This document shows positions 21,544 through 32,500 of a stretch of DNA of 64,000 nucleotides, one piece after another (position 1 is the first letter of the stretch; each line of letters opens with the position of its first letter). A program made the position numbers and the translations under genes. The stretch is from Diphasiastrum complanatum (Eukaryota; Streptophyta; Lycopodiopsida; Lycopodiales; Lycopodiaceae): the NCBI GenBank assembly GCA_029204225.1, contig CM055110.1:632077-696076 (forward strand). Reading direction: 5' to 3'. The notes under the pieces were generated by a model. That model made no database searches and was not told the DNA's origin. It saw nothing but the letters and a program-made list of their open reading frames with translations.

Positions 21544-21867
21544 ACCCCTGGGCCCTCACTCACTCACTCTCAAACAAACACTCGCTCTTTCTGTAAAATT
21601 TCCAACCTCACATTTCCAACTGGAGATACAACAGGAGGCTGAGTCTCATCCAACGAAGGTGCAAAGCTTTGTAGAGATGATGGTGTAGGTAGGAGTTATT
21701 CACCAGCATACCACCATTGGATGAGGCAGAGGCCTACACCGAACCTGATGTTGTTGAAATCTACTCAGTCTCACGCACACACACGCTAAAAGCTAATTTC
21801 CTCTAATCTTAGAATTAAACCCAGCATCCAAATACTTGTTTCCTAAAGAACCCCACGCTCGCTCGAG

Positions 21868-21869
<2 letters not shown>

Positions 21870-21949
<80 letters not shown>
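21870..21949. repeat. (CT)n(CA)n microsatellite just upstream of the RGF-like gene
   Basis: CT units (21870-21902) and CA units (21903-21949) end 62 bases before the predicted start codon, so the tract may lie in the promoter or 5' leader. Confidence 0.95.
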
Positions 21950-21951
<2 letters not shown>

Positions 21952-22011
21952 ACAAAGTTGTACTTGGAATTGTGCACACCCACATGTGAAGTATTCAGCA
22001 GCTGAGAAGTC

Positions 22012-22406
22012 ATGACTCAACCATATGGCAAAAGGATAATTCTGGTGTTCGTTATTTTTGTCGGTGCATCTGCTTTGATGGGAGCTATCCAGTTGTGGTC
22101 AAACAAGATCTCCCTATTTCAAGGAATCACACAAGGTAATCAGTCTTACACTTCAGTAGTGGCCAGCAGATGCTTTGTTTGCACTTGACCTTGAAGCCCA
22201 ATAAAGATTAACATTATATAATAATATCTCCATTTCTCAGGAAGATTAGATCAATCTTCTGAAGGCGGAAAAATAACAGTACTGCAAGGTACCGATTTAA
22301 CACGGTTCGATCGGAAAATTGTAGCCTTTCTTCCAAGGAAGGTATACTTTCTTGCACCCAGTACAATGAGATTAAGCTTGCGCTCGTAGCTCTTTTGTGT
22401 TCATAA

Positions 22407-22502
<96 letters not shown>

Positions 22503-22879
22503 TGAATCATTCAATTTGGCAGATCACATCTGAACACATGCTCAACTCACCAATGGACCATTTTGGACCGAACGGATTCCTCTGGGGAGTAGCAAAGAGA
22601 ATGGCAGTTCATCAGGCAGGAGCGCCAAGGCATGAAATTAAGCAGGTTTGGGTTCCAAGAATCCACTTCTCTGAAACTGCAAACTCACAAAGGCCAAGTA
22701 CTGGATCTGTCCTTCACTTGTCCACGACAGTAAAAACAGAAAAGCCACACTCTGCTATAAACTCTGATATGAGAAAGAAAGTTGAAGGTGATCATCAGAC
22801 TACAGTGACTGGAAGCAGCGATCCCATGCTTCACGTAGACTATGCCGGCCCTGAAACACACCCTCCCCACAACCATTAG
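22012..22879 (+). CDS. Putative RGF/GLV/CLEL (root meristem growth factor) peptide precursor
   Basis: Three exons, 22012-22135, 22241-22341 and 22523-22879, all with GT...AG introns and a continuous frame, encode 193 residues. Residues 9-26 are hydrophobic (IILVFVIFVGASALMG) after a short basic N-terminus, as in a secretory signal. The last 13 residues, DYAGPETHPPHNH (181-193), end at the stop. They fit the RGF pattern DYxxPxxHPPxxN seen in Arabidopsis RGF1 (DYSNPGHHPPRHN), except that N and H are swapped at the end. In that family the DY tyrosine is sulfated by TPST and a Pro can be hydroxylated; the mature peptide acts through RGI/RGFR receptor kinases. The middle is variable apart from GFLWGVAK (93-100) and EIKQVWVPRIH (113-123), also conserved in copy 1. 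ATG 22012 gives the signal directly. Splicing is inferred. DY-start sulfated peptides such as CIF are a less likely alternative, since the HPP core is RGF-like. Confidence 0.68.
22410..22500. repeat. (GA)45 microsatellite in intron 2 of the RGF-like gene
   Basis: An uninterrupted GA tract of about 91 bases ends 22 bases before the exon 3 acceptor (TTGGCAG|ATC). Its purine nature leaves only a short T-rich stretch as polypyrimidine tract. Confidence 0.95.
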
Positions 22880-24090
22880 CTTCCTCTCCTTTGATTCACC
22901 TGATGGATACTCAGAATCAGGGATGCTACAGCGATGCTGACCAGAAATCAACAAAGTTTTGCACATAACTGACAACTTAGAGATCTTGCAGCTGTTATGA
23001 ATGGAGGATCAGCTTTCAATTTAGAAAGTATTCCTCTAAAACGTGCATAAGCTGCTAACTTGAAAGGCATGACTTATCAAGCCTAGCTTGAAACAAATGG
23101 AAAACAATTTATGGTTGCTCCATTTATAGAGACAGACCAGATGAATAAGGTAAGCGAAGTAGTCCATATACAATATCGCAGTTTTGATCAACCATCTGTT
23201 AAATAGTTTTCTGAGCTAAGTTCCTATGACTGTGCTTTTGTGGATCGAATCAGCTCTAATTGGGAAAGGTGTAGTCATTGTGACAAGATGAGGTGGCATT
23301 CTTATGAGTATATATAATATAAAAGATTGGAAACAAAGCTCCATCAATGAAGTTCTTGTGGGTGCAATTCTGATGACTGTCTTGCCATGCCTTCGTGAAA
23401 TAAATAACATCATATTTTGTGCATTATGTAGAAATGTCAAGATATTTAGAGCTTAACATTTAGAAATGTTGGTCCGACCTTGAGGGCAAGGCATAGGAAT
23501 GGTTGAGTTGCTTCATGAGCTTGGTAGAGGAAACAAATGCTTGATGTTGTTACTTGGATTTCTACACTAGCAAAGATTTGCAATGAGTGCTATATGCATA
23601 AATATAGATGTCATTGTGCATGTGCATGTTTGAGGAATACTTTATTTTTTTAATAATGGAGGGTTTCTATCTTGAATTAGGGTTTGTATCTTAACTTGGC
23701 CAAGAGTGAAGATTTGATGTTTAAGGTTTATCATACAAATTTGAGTAAGAGCCAGGCTTGAATCTCTTGCATTCTTGACTACAACGATATACTAATGTAA
23801 AAGACAAGAAGATTAAAGGACATAAGGAGGGCGGGAGCTAATCATCATATATTGCTAGACTTATGACTCACTTGTCAGAACAACAAAGGGTGGTATGAGA
23901 TGTAGATAGTTTATGAAACAAGGAATTAGATTTGGGACATGTTGCCCTTGTTATAGAAAACTCTAAAGGATGGTTAAGAAGCAAAAAGTTATGTGAGGCA
24001 AGGAACTAGGTTTGGGGATTGTTGAGGTTGTTAAAGATAACATCATTGCTTGCTTGGCAAATAGAAAATAACAAAGCAATTTTAAGCTGA
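22880..24090. other. 3' flank of the RGF-like gene and intergenic sequence
   Basis: Up to about 23435 this is the 3' part of the duplicated locus. From there to 24090 I recognise no gene or element. Confidence 0.5.
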
Positions 24091-24094
24091 TACT

Positions 24095-24640
24095 TCAGCC
24101 ACTTTCAGACATACAATATATGCAAAAATATTTGGCATTTGCAACAAGCCCGCAACCAAACATGCATTTTAGGGTCTTCAAATCGGCAGCTAAGTGCCAT
24201 TCCACAGTATAATTTTGCCCATCAACACTTAGCAATTCTCCTCCATTTTGTGCTTGTATTACCTTAGATATATTGCATCGTTCAAATACCCACTTCAACA
24301 CATTGTGGGTCTCTTTATGAACTTCGAATGCAGCTATCCATCATATATGATTTTCGGATTGCACACTAAATTTATTGGACTCACTTCCAGTTGACTCTTG
24401 TAATGCGTGGTTCATCAACGTGATTGTGACATGTTCTAGTTTGTGACCTTTTACGATCTCCGCTTCATCCAACTTAATGACAAATATAGCTTTGCCTCCA
24501 ATATCTGCAATACCAAATTCTTGTAGATAACATACACACAATAATTGTTGCTTACGAAAAATAGAAAAATAATAATTGAAATTGTTGTGAAACGAACTCA
24601 CCATCAGCTTTGGAAGTAATAAGTTTCATCATCCAAGTGG
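24095..24640 (-). pseudogene. Gene fragment of unknown family with an apparent intron
   Basis: The minus strand has an open stretch GGKAIFVIKLDEAEIVKGHK and, after one in-frame TGA (near 24343), WIAAFEVHKETHNVLKWVFE ... EWHLAADLKTLKCMFGCG ... CIYC. Upstream, GCTGATG|GTGAGT (donor) and TGGTATTGCAG|AT (acceptor) enclose about 96 AT-rich bases, so a spliced coding sequence appears to have been present. A CxxC pair closes the fragment. I do not recognise the family with confidence. It could be a host gene piece captured by a transposon, or part of a transposon-borne gene. It adjoins a gypsy protease fragment on its upstream side. Confidence 0.45.
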
Positions 24641-24649
24641 TTGATCCAC

Positions 24650-25600
24650 CGTTACTGTCTGCTCTCTATTCTCGAAGATGAGTTTCTTGTTCCCTAGTAC
24701 TTGCGCGACTCCCAACCATGGTCTTCCTAGTAGAACTCGATAGGCGAAAGGAGATTCTTGAATTTTCATCACCACAAAGGTGATCACAAATTGCACTCGC
24801 ACTATCTTTACTAGAATGTCTTCAACTACACCTTTTGGCTTTACATAGGATTGTGGTCAGCTAGTTTGATAGCAAATTTTGCTGGCTTAAGTCCTTGTAG
24901 ACCCTATTTTTGTTATAAGGTAGTGGAGATTAGATTAACAACAAATCTTCCATCTACCTCTGCCGCTTCGTCCTCGTATCGCTTGTGCTTAATAGGCAGG
25001 GTGCTGTTGTGTTGCTCACTTTTCCAAGCTTCCCCAATATTGAGGACATTACTAGTTCCCTTGTAGCTGTCACCATACAAGGGTTCTCTTGCCGTTGTTT
25101 TAGGTTCCAAATTCAACCATTCAATAAGAATGCCTTTTGCTTGTGGCACGATTTGTAGGAACTCTCCGAGGCATAAGTTCATTCTAGTAGTCAATAGACT
25201 TATGAGCAATTCCGTCTAAGAAAACTCAGGCTCTACCATTTTGAAGGGTACTTCTTGATGGTGTAAATAGTCATTAAGTTTTGTTTTTTGTGGTGAGTCT
25301 GCTGGTGGTGCTAGAATTTCTGAGGTATTATGGGTTTTACCTTGGCTTGTGCAGCCTCCTCTACCTAGGCTTCTTGTATCCAATGGTGGATTCTCTGATA
25401 ATGTCGTCCTTCTTCTATGGCTTTAGGATATGGTCCTATTGCCGAAGTTTGATGTTCAACCATCGATACTGATGGTGGTGGTGATAGTGTCACCTCTCTC
25501 TGCTTCTGTGCTCTTGTAACTGCTAGCACAAAAACATGTGGAGTTAGAGAACTTCGCAACAACCTTTCTGAAGTGGATGTGGGTTAAAGTGTGATCAGTT
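24650..25600 (-). pseudogene. Gypsy protease-region fragment
   Basis: The minus strand encodes a retropepsin-type segment: FAIKLADHNP, then after a one-base shift VVEDILVKIVRVQFVI, and then AYRVLLGRPWLGVAQVLG. This matches the typical IKLADGS...KGVVEDVLVKV...LLGRPWL part of gypsy proteases. Upstream (25209-24913 and 25562-25365) lie gag-protease linker-like peptides (VFVLAVTRAQKQRE). Stops and shifts are present. The right end is cut at 25613 by the LTR of copia D. Confidence 0.65.
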
Positions 25601-25613
25601 CAATGGTGCTCCA

Positions 25614-26337
25614 TGTCGTAGGGGAGAATTTTAATAACAATGTCATGTTGGAATTCATGCTCAAGCCCAATTCCATTAGGTAATGAGCATCCTGAAACCT
25701 GTTTATACTTATTTGGAAAAAAATACAACACAAAAATATGAAGGCTCGAAATTTCAGCAAAGGATAGAAATATAGCCTATTTTTTGGGCCCAATGTTAAT
25801 CCCATCAATGAAGGATTTTCCGACCCTGTATCAGATTGGATTGGGTCTAATTTCTCCAGACGTGCTCGACCTTGGATCGGGTCTAGTTTTTTACCTTGGA
25901 AAAATTTGAGCCTTTGTAAAATCTTAGAATTTTTCGATACTGTATCCACTAGAAAAATTTGAGATTTTTCGATATCCAAAAGTTAGAATTTTTGATACCG
26001 TATCAACTCAAAAAATCCATAATTTTTCGAGTCATTGTAAATTTTTGAGTCTTTTTTAATATTTGATACTATCAAAAGTCCGTCACGATGTTGACAGTCC
26101 ACAACTAAAGTTGTTTTTGAGTGCCCATTGTTTTGCACCCAGCTTGAAGCATTGCTTATTTTGTTTCTATCAATCAGAGTGCATTTTTGTGTTCCAATAT
26201 TGTTTATCAATTCTATTTGCCCATTGTAATAGCTGATTCATCTTGAACTCGATCTTATTGGTAACTGCCGCATTTCCAATCTGCACCACATGCTCACCAC
26301 TTCTGCTGCAAGTATCGATTTTCTCTGATATACGACA
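25614..26337 (+). mobile_element. 5' LTR of copia D
   Basis: It begins TGTCGTA and ends TACGACA, a perfect 7-bp inverted pair, and is followed without gap by a primer-binding site. The length is 724 bp. No 3' LTR was found in the window. Confidence 0.75.
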
Positions 26338-26350
26338 TGGTATCAAAGCG
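26338..26350 (+). promoter_or_regulatory. Primer-binding site, copia D
   Basis: TGGTATCAAAGCG, close to the initiator-methionine tRNA complement, adjoins the LTR end. Confidence 0.75.
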
Positions 26351-26480
26351 AGTGGCTCAATAATCTGCAATTTTCATTGTGGATTCAGTCTTATTTCTAC
26401 CGAGACCTCATATCAACAAGTGTGCAGCCAATAGTAATCCGCTATTATTGTTTCTACCAAAATACTGATACTATATCAGA

Positions 26481-28260
26481 ATGGATTCTACTTCTAGCTC
26501 TTCTTTGATAGAAAAGCTCAATGGAGAGAACTACTATCTCTAAAAAGTTCAAGATGAGAGTTGTTCTATTGGCCAAGGAACTGTAGAAAATTGTCGATGA
26601 TGGTACTGAAATCAAGCCAGAAGCTGATGCAGCTAGCATCACTAAATGGAGGCAACGAGATGGCAAGGCATTTGTCTTAATCACATTGAACATCAATGAC
26701 TCCCAAATTAGTCATATCCAATCTCCATAGACTGCTAAGGATGCTTGGGACATCCTAGAAACTCTCTATGACATCCGAGATGTCACTTCTAAACTCCATC
26801 TGAGGAAAAAATTCTTCACCTTGAGGATGTCTGATGTAGACACTATTTCTAGCCATCTCCATACATTCAAAAAATTTATGGAGCAAATGATTGCAACAGG
26901 ATCGAGCATTGAAGATTCGGATGTAGTAATGACTCTTTTATCGAGTCTCCCTATGATGGAAAGTGAACAAATGGAATTCCGGTAAAATTTTGGTGACGAA
27001 CTGATGGGAGTCTCTCAAATGATTCACGAAATTTTTGTGAAACTGAATAATTTCTGCTCGAGAAGAATTCGCAAAAAGATCAATCAAGCTCTATAATGAA
27101 ACAAGAAGAATTCAGGAAAAGATAAATCAAGCTTTGTAACGAAATGAAACGAAACGAAGCGAACTGAAGCGAAACTTGAATGAGCTTTGAAATTGATTTA
27201 TGCTGAAAGCCAAGTGATCGCGAAGCGAAGCAAAACGAAATGAAACACGAAGCGAAGCAAAACGAAATGAAACGTGAAGCAAAAACAGTCGCGAACAAAA
27301 TCAGTTCCGGTGTCGAATTCAGATATGATTGCTAGTCACTACCGGCTATATCATTCCTACAATCATCCAGAATGTAGACAGACACTGCTGGTCTACGTTA
27401 TAGATTAATGTAGCATTCAACAAAATTAAACCAGTGTGCAAAATTGAATAAACAAGTAATGAGACACATGAACAATAGCAGACAAGTATTCATTCGAAAT
27501 CATACAATCATTCAGAGTAATATCCGCATAATAGCTACAATATTATCTATTGATCTTTTGATTTCAAGCAGTGTGTGACAAATCCACACAATACATTGGT
27601 GTGAGAGAAAACACATTCTCTCACGAGTAGTGTCTTGCTTACTAGCGGACTTCTGGATCCGCTGATCATCTTACAAAATTGTCCTGCTCACAAGCGGACA
27701 TGTATTCTGTATATTTTTGTCTTACTATTTTATGCATCAAGCAGAAAGTATATAGTTCGCGAACTTTTTTGTGTCGCGTCATGTAACTTCCATGATTAGA
27801 CAAACTAAACATCTATAACTAATCATGGATTACAAGAGTGATGGATTAGCCACGTTTCTGCTGATGTCACGATATCAGATCAAATATTTGTACCCCATGG
27901 TACTTGGTTGATCTTCTTGGTCCTTTGTGGAGCACGAATGATTTTGTGTCGCGAACAATTTCTTGTTGTGTGTCGTGAAATTGTTTGCGAACATTTTTGC
28001 TTTGTGTGTCTTTTTGTCAAATTTAGGGTCGAAAGCTAGCAAAGCTTTGGCAATTGAAACGTTTTGTTTTTTCACCTAATGCCTATGAAACATGGGTCAT
28101 GACTATTTCGACCCAGCAACAACTAATTTTGTCTAAAGTCATCTCAATGCTTCTATAAGAGGAGATAAAAAGAAATGCCTCCTCCTCAGCTATACACAAA
28201 GAAAAATCAAAAGTTCAAGTCGAAGAAATCCACAAAATACAATTATTCAGAAAAAAGGAG
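26481..28260 (+). pseudogene. Copia D gag, split by an inserted LTR
   Basis: Copia gag peptide begins MDSTSSSSLIEKLNGENYYL, shifts frame, and continues with KWRQRDGKAFVLITLNI, TAKDAWDILETLYDI and DVVMTLLSSLP up to 26953. It resumes at 28075-28260 as NAYETWVMTISTQQQLILSK and EEIKRNASS. Removing the 26954-28074 segment and one 4-bp duplicate restores an uninterrupted SLPNAYETW junction. Other stops (for example near 26571 and 26728) show it was dead independently of this. Protease, integrase and RT are missing. Confidence 0.7.
26954..28074. mobile_element. Probable solo LTR inserted in copia D gag
   Basis: This 1121-bp segment starts TGA and ends TCA, is flanked by CCTA on both sides, and interrupts a conserved gag sequence exactly. 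It has no coding content. Two direct copies of a phrase of about 26 bp (CGAAGCGAAGCAAAACGAAA core) lie near 27219-27275 in a purine-rich tract. TG...CA ends with a short target duplication fit a solo LTR. A 5-bp duplication is not perfect, so another insertion type is possible. Confidence 0.5.
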
Positions 28261-28404
28261 CAACATGTAGTCAAGATTGAATTTTGGCTCATGGTCGAAT
28301 TCTGGATTTGAATTCTTCATCATGCCAACCTCACCTGATCATCCTTTTCAAAGGTTGAATAGGCAATTTTTTGGAGGGTGAGGAGATAATCCTCTAACTA
28401 CACC

Positions 28405-28888
28405 ACCACCCCCACGCATGGGAGTAGCGGAATGGCATGGTGAATGGCTTAAACATCACGACGTTAATTCTTCATGGAATGAATCCATTGATGGTATGAT
28501 TTTCATAAATTACCCTATTGGAGGAATTTATTGATAAACCATCTATTGGATCCTATGCACATATTCAAAAATGTCAGTGAATCCTTATGGAACCACATCA
28601 TTGGTTTAAAGACAAATCCACAACTCGTAAAGATCTACAAGCGGCCGATGTGAAAAGACCCTATTGGATTCAATACACCAAAGGTGGAGATGAGATTCTA
28701 CCTAGCGTGTCGTGGATTTTTACAAAAGAGCAACTCTCATATATTAAACATGTCATAAAACAAATGAGAACTCCAATAGCCTATGCACAGTCTTTATGCA
28801 ATTCATTTATCAAAGATGGCAAATTAAGTGAATTGAAATCGCTGAAATCCATCTTGTTGGAACCGGATTCTACGTCATCATCATAGAT
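28405..28888 (+). pseudogene. CACTA (En/Spm) TNP2 transposase fragment
   Basis: The plus strand encodes LPYWRNLLINHLLDPMHIFK, then NV (from 28510), matching the TNP2 signature LPYW..L.LRHNLDVMHIEKNV. In another frame it continues with SWIFTKEQLSYIKHVIKQMR, then TPIAYAQSLCNSFIKDGKLS (28725-28840), like the P.GY.SN...V..K..KL.GLKS part of the same protein. Frameshifts and missing parts show it is a relic. It is cut on the right by copia E1. Confidence 0.7.
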
Positions 28889-28901
28889 GACTGGAAGTCC
28901 A

Positions 28902-29554
28902 TGTGAAAAACTCAGATCCAAAAGATGCTAAAGTTTCATAAAGATCTTGGCCATGGAAGTTATGCACATCTAGATTGAAAAAATGATAGAAATTGTGATG
29001 TTAAGCATACTAAACATCAACTAAACATCAAAATCTGATCATAAGCTTCCACAAACAGAAACTTGCTGTCCCTGTCCGTACTTCAGAGCCTACAACCTGC
29101 ATTTCACACGTGTGAAGCCATAGCAACAAAGAAATCACAATTCTAGTGGCTAGAATGCAAGATATGAACAAAAAAGTGAGAGAGAAGAAGATGGACCTTC
29201 AAAAAGCATAACATTCATTCAATAGAATGAAAATGAGATGTGTACATACTCGTGGAGATGGCTATTTATAGCAGCCATAGTGCCTCTTGGCCACTTGTCT
29301 TATGATAGGCTAAAATTGGGGTCCAATAGGATTCACCCATATACCTAGAAATTTGGTCAAATAGGAATGCACCAAATTATGAGCCAATAGAAGAGCTCCA
29401 CACTCGACCTCCTCTAATTAATGTGACCTCAAAAGTAGTGTACACATACTTTGGGCCTCTACATACATGTATGAACCTATCTCTAACTTTTATTTGGCCA
29501 TAGGCCTACAAAATCTCAAGTTAGGAAAATACTACTAGTTGACAATTTTTCACA
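28902..29554 (-). repeat. 3' LTR of copia E1
   Basis: On the minus strand it starts TGTGAAAAAT and ends TTTTTCACA. It has a TATA box (TATAAATAG, minus strand, 29263-29270). About 150 bases further downstream lies a perfect palindrome TTCACACGTGTGAA (29103-29116). Confidence 0.95.
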
Positions 29555-32500
29555 CTCCCTCTTCAACTAGTTTTAGCATAGATTTAGAAAGTACACCAAG
29601 ACTTGTTCTATGCTTGAAAAATAAGTCCTTTCCCAATGCTTTGGTAAAGATATCAGCCACACATTCCTTTGATGGGACATGTTCAAGCTTGATCTCTTTT
29701 GCCAACACTTGTTCTCTCACAAAATGGTAAGCCACCTCGATATGTTTGCTCCTTGCATGGAAAACCGGATTGCTTGCTAGACTTTGGGCTGAAAGGTTGT
29801 CACAAAAGATGATTGGACTCTCTGAAAAATCCAGCAAATGAAGCTCCATAATCATCCTCTTGATCCACACCATCTCCTTTGTGCATGATGTCAAAGCTTT
29901 GTACTCGGCCTCACTAGAAGAAAGTGATATAGTTGCTTGTTTCTTCGACATCCATGAGATAGCTCCATCACCTATGAAAATAGCATGTGCATTTATGGAT
30001 TTTCTATCCATAAGGTCTCCTGCAAAATCTGAATCTGAAAAACCAAATAAGTTAGGTGATGAGCCTCTATAAACAATGCCAAAATCTTTTGTTCCCGAGA
30101 TGTATCTCAAGATCCTCTTTCCTAGTTTCCAATGTTCTATGCTAGGATCTTGCATGAATTGGCTTAATCTACCAACACAATAAGATAAATCAGGTCTTGT
30201 GATGGTTAGATATATAAGAGAACCTATTAGCTTCCTATAGAGAGTAATGTCCTCGAAGGATCTTTCATTACCTCTTATAGTTAGCTTTACATGTGATTCC
30301 ATAGGTGTATCAATAGGATTTGCATCTACCATATGAAATCTATTGAGAATAGAAATAGCATACTTCTCTTGTGAAATAAAAGTGATTTGAGAAGTTCTAA
30401 TTACTTCTATTCCTAAGATATAGCTCAAAAGACCAAGATCATGCACTTCAAATTCCTTTTTTAGTGCTTTCTTGATATCTTCTATATCTTCCTTGTTCCC
30501 TCCACTTAAAATAATGTCATCCACATAAATTAGAAGGATTGTAACATCATTAGCACTAATTCTAAAGTAAAGTGAATGATCATACTCACTCATAGTGAAG
30601 TTTTGAGAAAGTAGAAAAGAGTTAAGCCTAGCATACCAACTCCTTGGTGCTTGCTTAAGACCATACAAACTTTTTTGTAGAAAACACACATGATTAGGCT
30701 TGCTATGAGAAACATAGCTCTCGGGTTGCTCCATGTAGACTTCCTCTTCAAGATCACCATTCAAGAAAGCATTAGAAATGTCTAATTGCCAAAGATCCCA
30801 TCCATAAAGAGTTGCAAGGGAAATGATTACTCTTATGCTCACCATCTTTGCCACGGGTGCAAAGGTTTCCTCATAGTCAATGCCATGCTCTTGAGCATAA
30901 CCTTTAGCCACCAACCTTGCCTTCAACTTGTTGATAGATCCATCTTGATTTGTCTTTACCTTGAAGATCCATTTGCATCCAATTGCACTTTTGCCCTTTG
31001 GAAGCTCCACCAATCTCCATGTGTTGTTCTTCATAAGTGCTTCAAACTCAAGATCCATTGCTTGGATCCATTCCTCTTCTTGCCTTGCTTCATCTACACA
31101 TGAAGGTACATCAAAAGAAGTTAGGAAAGCATAGTTGGATCCATCCACCACTTGCTTACCTTTGCCATCATAAGTGAGCCTTGAGGGTTTCACTTTATGC
31201 CTTGGAGTTCTCCTTGGAATTTGACTTGAAGAGGCTTCTTCAACATCCACATCCAATGTGTCATCAACTCCATTGTCATCAAGCACATTAGTTGCAACAA
31301 CACCATCATCACTTGAAACAACTTTTGGAATGTTACCTTCATCAAAAATGACATCCCTACTTGTGAACACTTTCTTGATTGAAGGAACATAAATCCTATA
31401 TGCTTTGCTTACTTCACTATAACCAACAAAAATGCCCTTTCTTGAAGATGGATCCTCCTTAGTTCTATCATCAAGAGTAATGTTGAAGTAGCAAATGCAT
31501 CCAAAAGTTCTTAGAAACTTGACATTAGGCTTCGTACCAAACAAAGCTTCAAAAGGGGTTTTTCCTTCCAATACAACACTTGGCCATCTATTGCATAGGA
31601 AATTTGCACACAACAAAGCATCACTCCAAAAAGGTTTAGGAAGATTAGCATTCAATCTCATTGCCTTTGCACTCTCACACAAGGTTCTATTCTTCCTCTC
31701 GGCCACTCCATTTTGTTGTGGTGTTCTTGGACATGTGTACTCCCTCTTGATCCCATGCTCATCGCAAAAGGCTTTGAATTTGTTAGAAATGTATTCACCA
31801 CCATTGTCGCTCCTCAAGCATTTGATTTTGGTTGTAAATTGAGTCTCAATAGCAACTTTGAACTTGACAAACACATCAAACACCTCATCCTTGCTCTTTA
31901 GTAGATAAACCCAACAAAATCTACTAAAATCATCAATGAAAGTTACATACATCTTAGCACCTCCATTGCTAATTGTAGTAACACCATGAATATCCGAATG
32001 CAAGAGAGAAAAAGGCATCTTAGATCTAGATATAGATCTAGTATATGGCAATCTATGTGATTTAGACAAAGCACATTCTTCACAAACATGATTCAAGCAA
32101 GTAAGAGACTTGGGAAGTCCCCTTACTACCTCCTTTTTGGCTATTACCTCCAAGGCCTTGTAGTTGAGATGTCCCATCCTTTTATGCCATACCTCTTGAA
32201 TTGACATTTGTTCATTTGCCATGCATCCAACTTGGTTAGCAACAACACATGCATCAAGCTTGAACAATTTCCCTTGCCTTTTCCCTTTTGCAATGATACT
32301 ACACCCCTTTTTGATCAAGCAAGCATCACCATCAAACTCAACTTTGAATCCTTTGTCAAGCATTTGGCTTACACTAAGTAAGTTCTTGGTAATGGATGGA
32401 ATGAGCAAAACATCTTTCAATTCTATATTCCTATTTGTAGAAAGTGAAATAGGAATTGTGCCAATCCCCTTGATTGCACACTCACCATCATTTGCGGTAT

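Noticed and set aside
21459-22500. Regular repeats considered as a CRISPR-like or satellite array
   Set aside because: They are dinucleotide microsatellites without spacers, and the genome is that of a plant.
22397-22522. N-terminal Glu-Arg repeat extension of the RGF-like exon 3 frame
   Set aside because: It is translation of the GA microsatellite. A splice acceptor at 22522 and homologous exon structure in copy 1 show that it is intronic.
22840-22879. C-terminal peptide considered as CLE, CEP, IDA or CIF type
   Set aside because: CLE and CEP cores (Pro-Gly-Pro or PTxPGxSPG types) are absent, IDA lacks DY, and CIF has a longer PPF-containing end. DY plus HPP in a 13-residue C-terminus fits RGF best.
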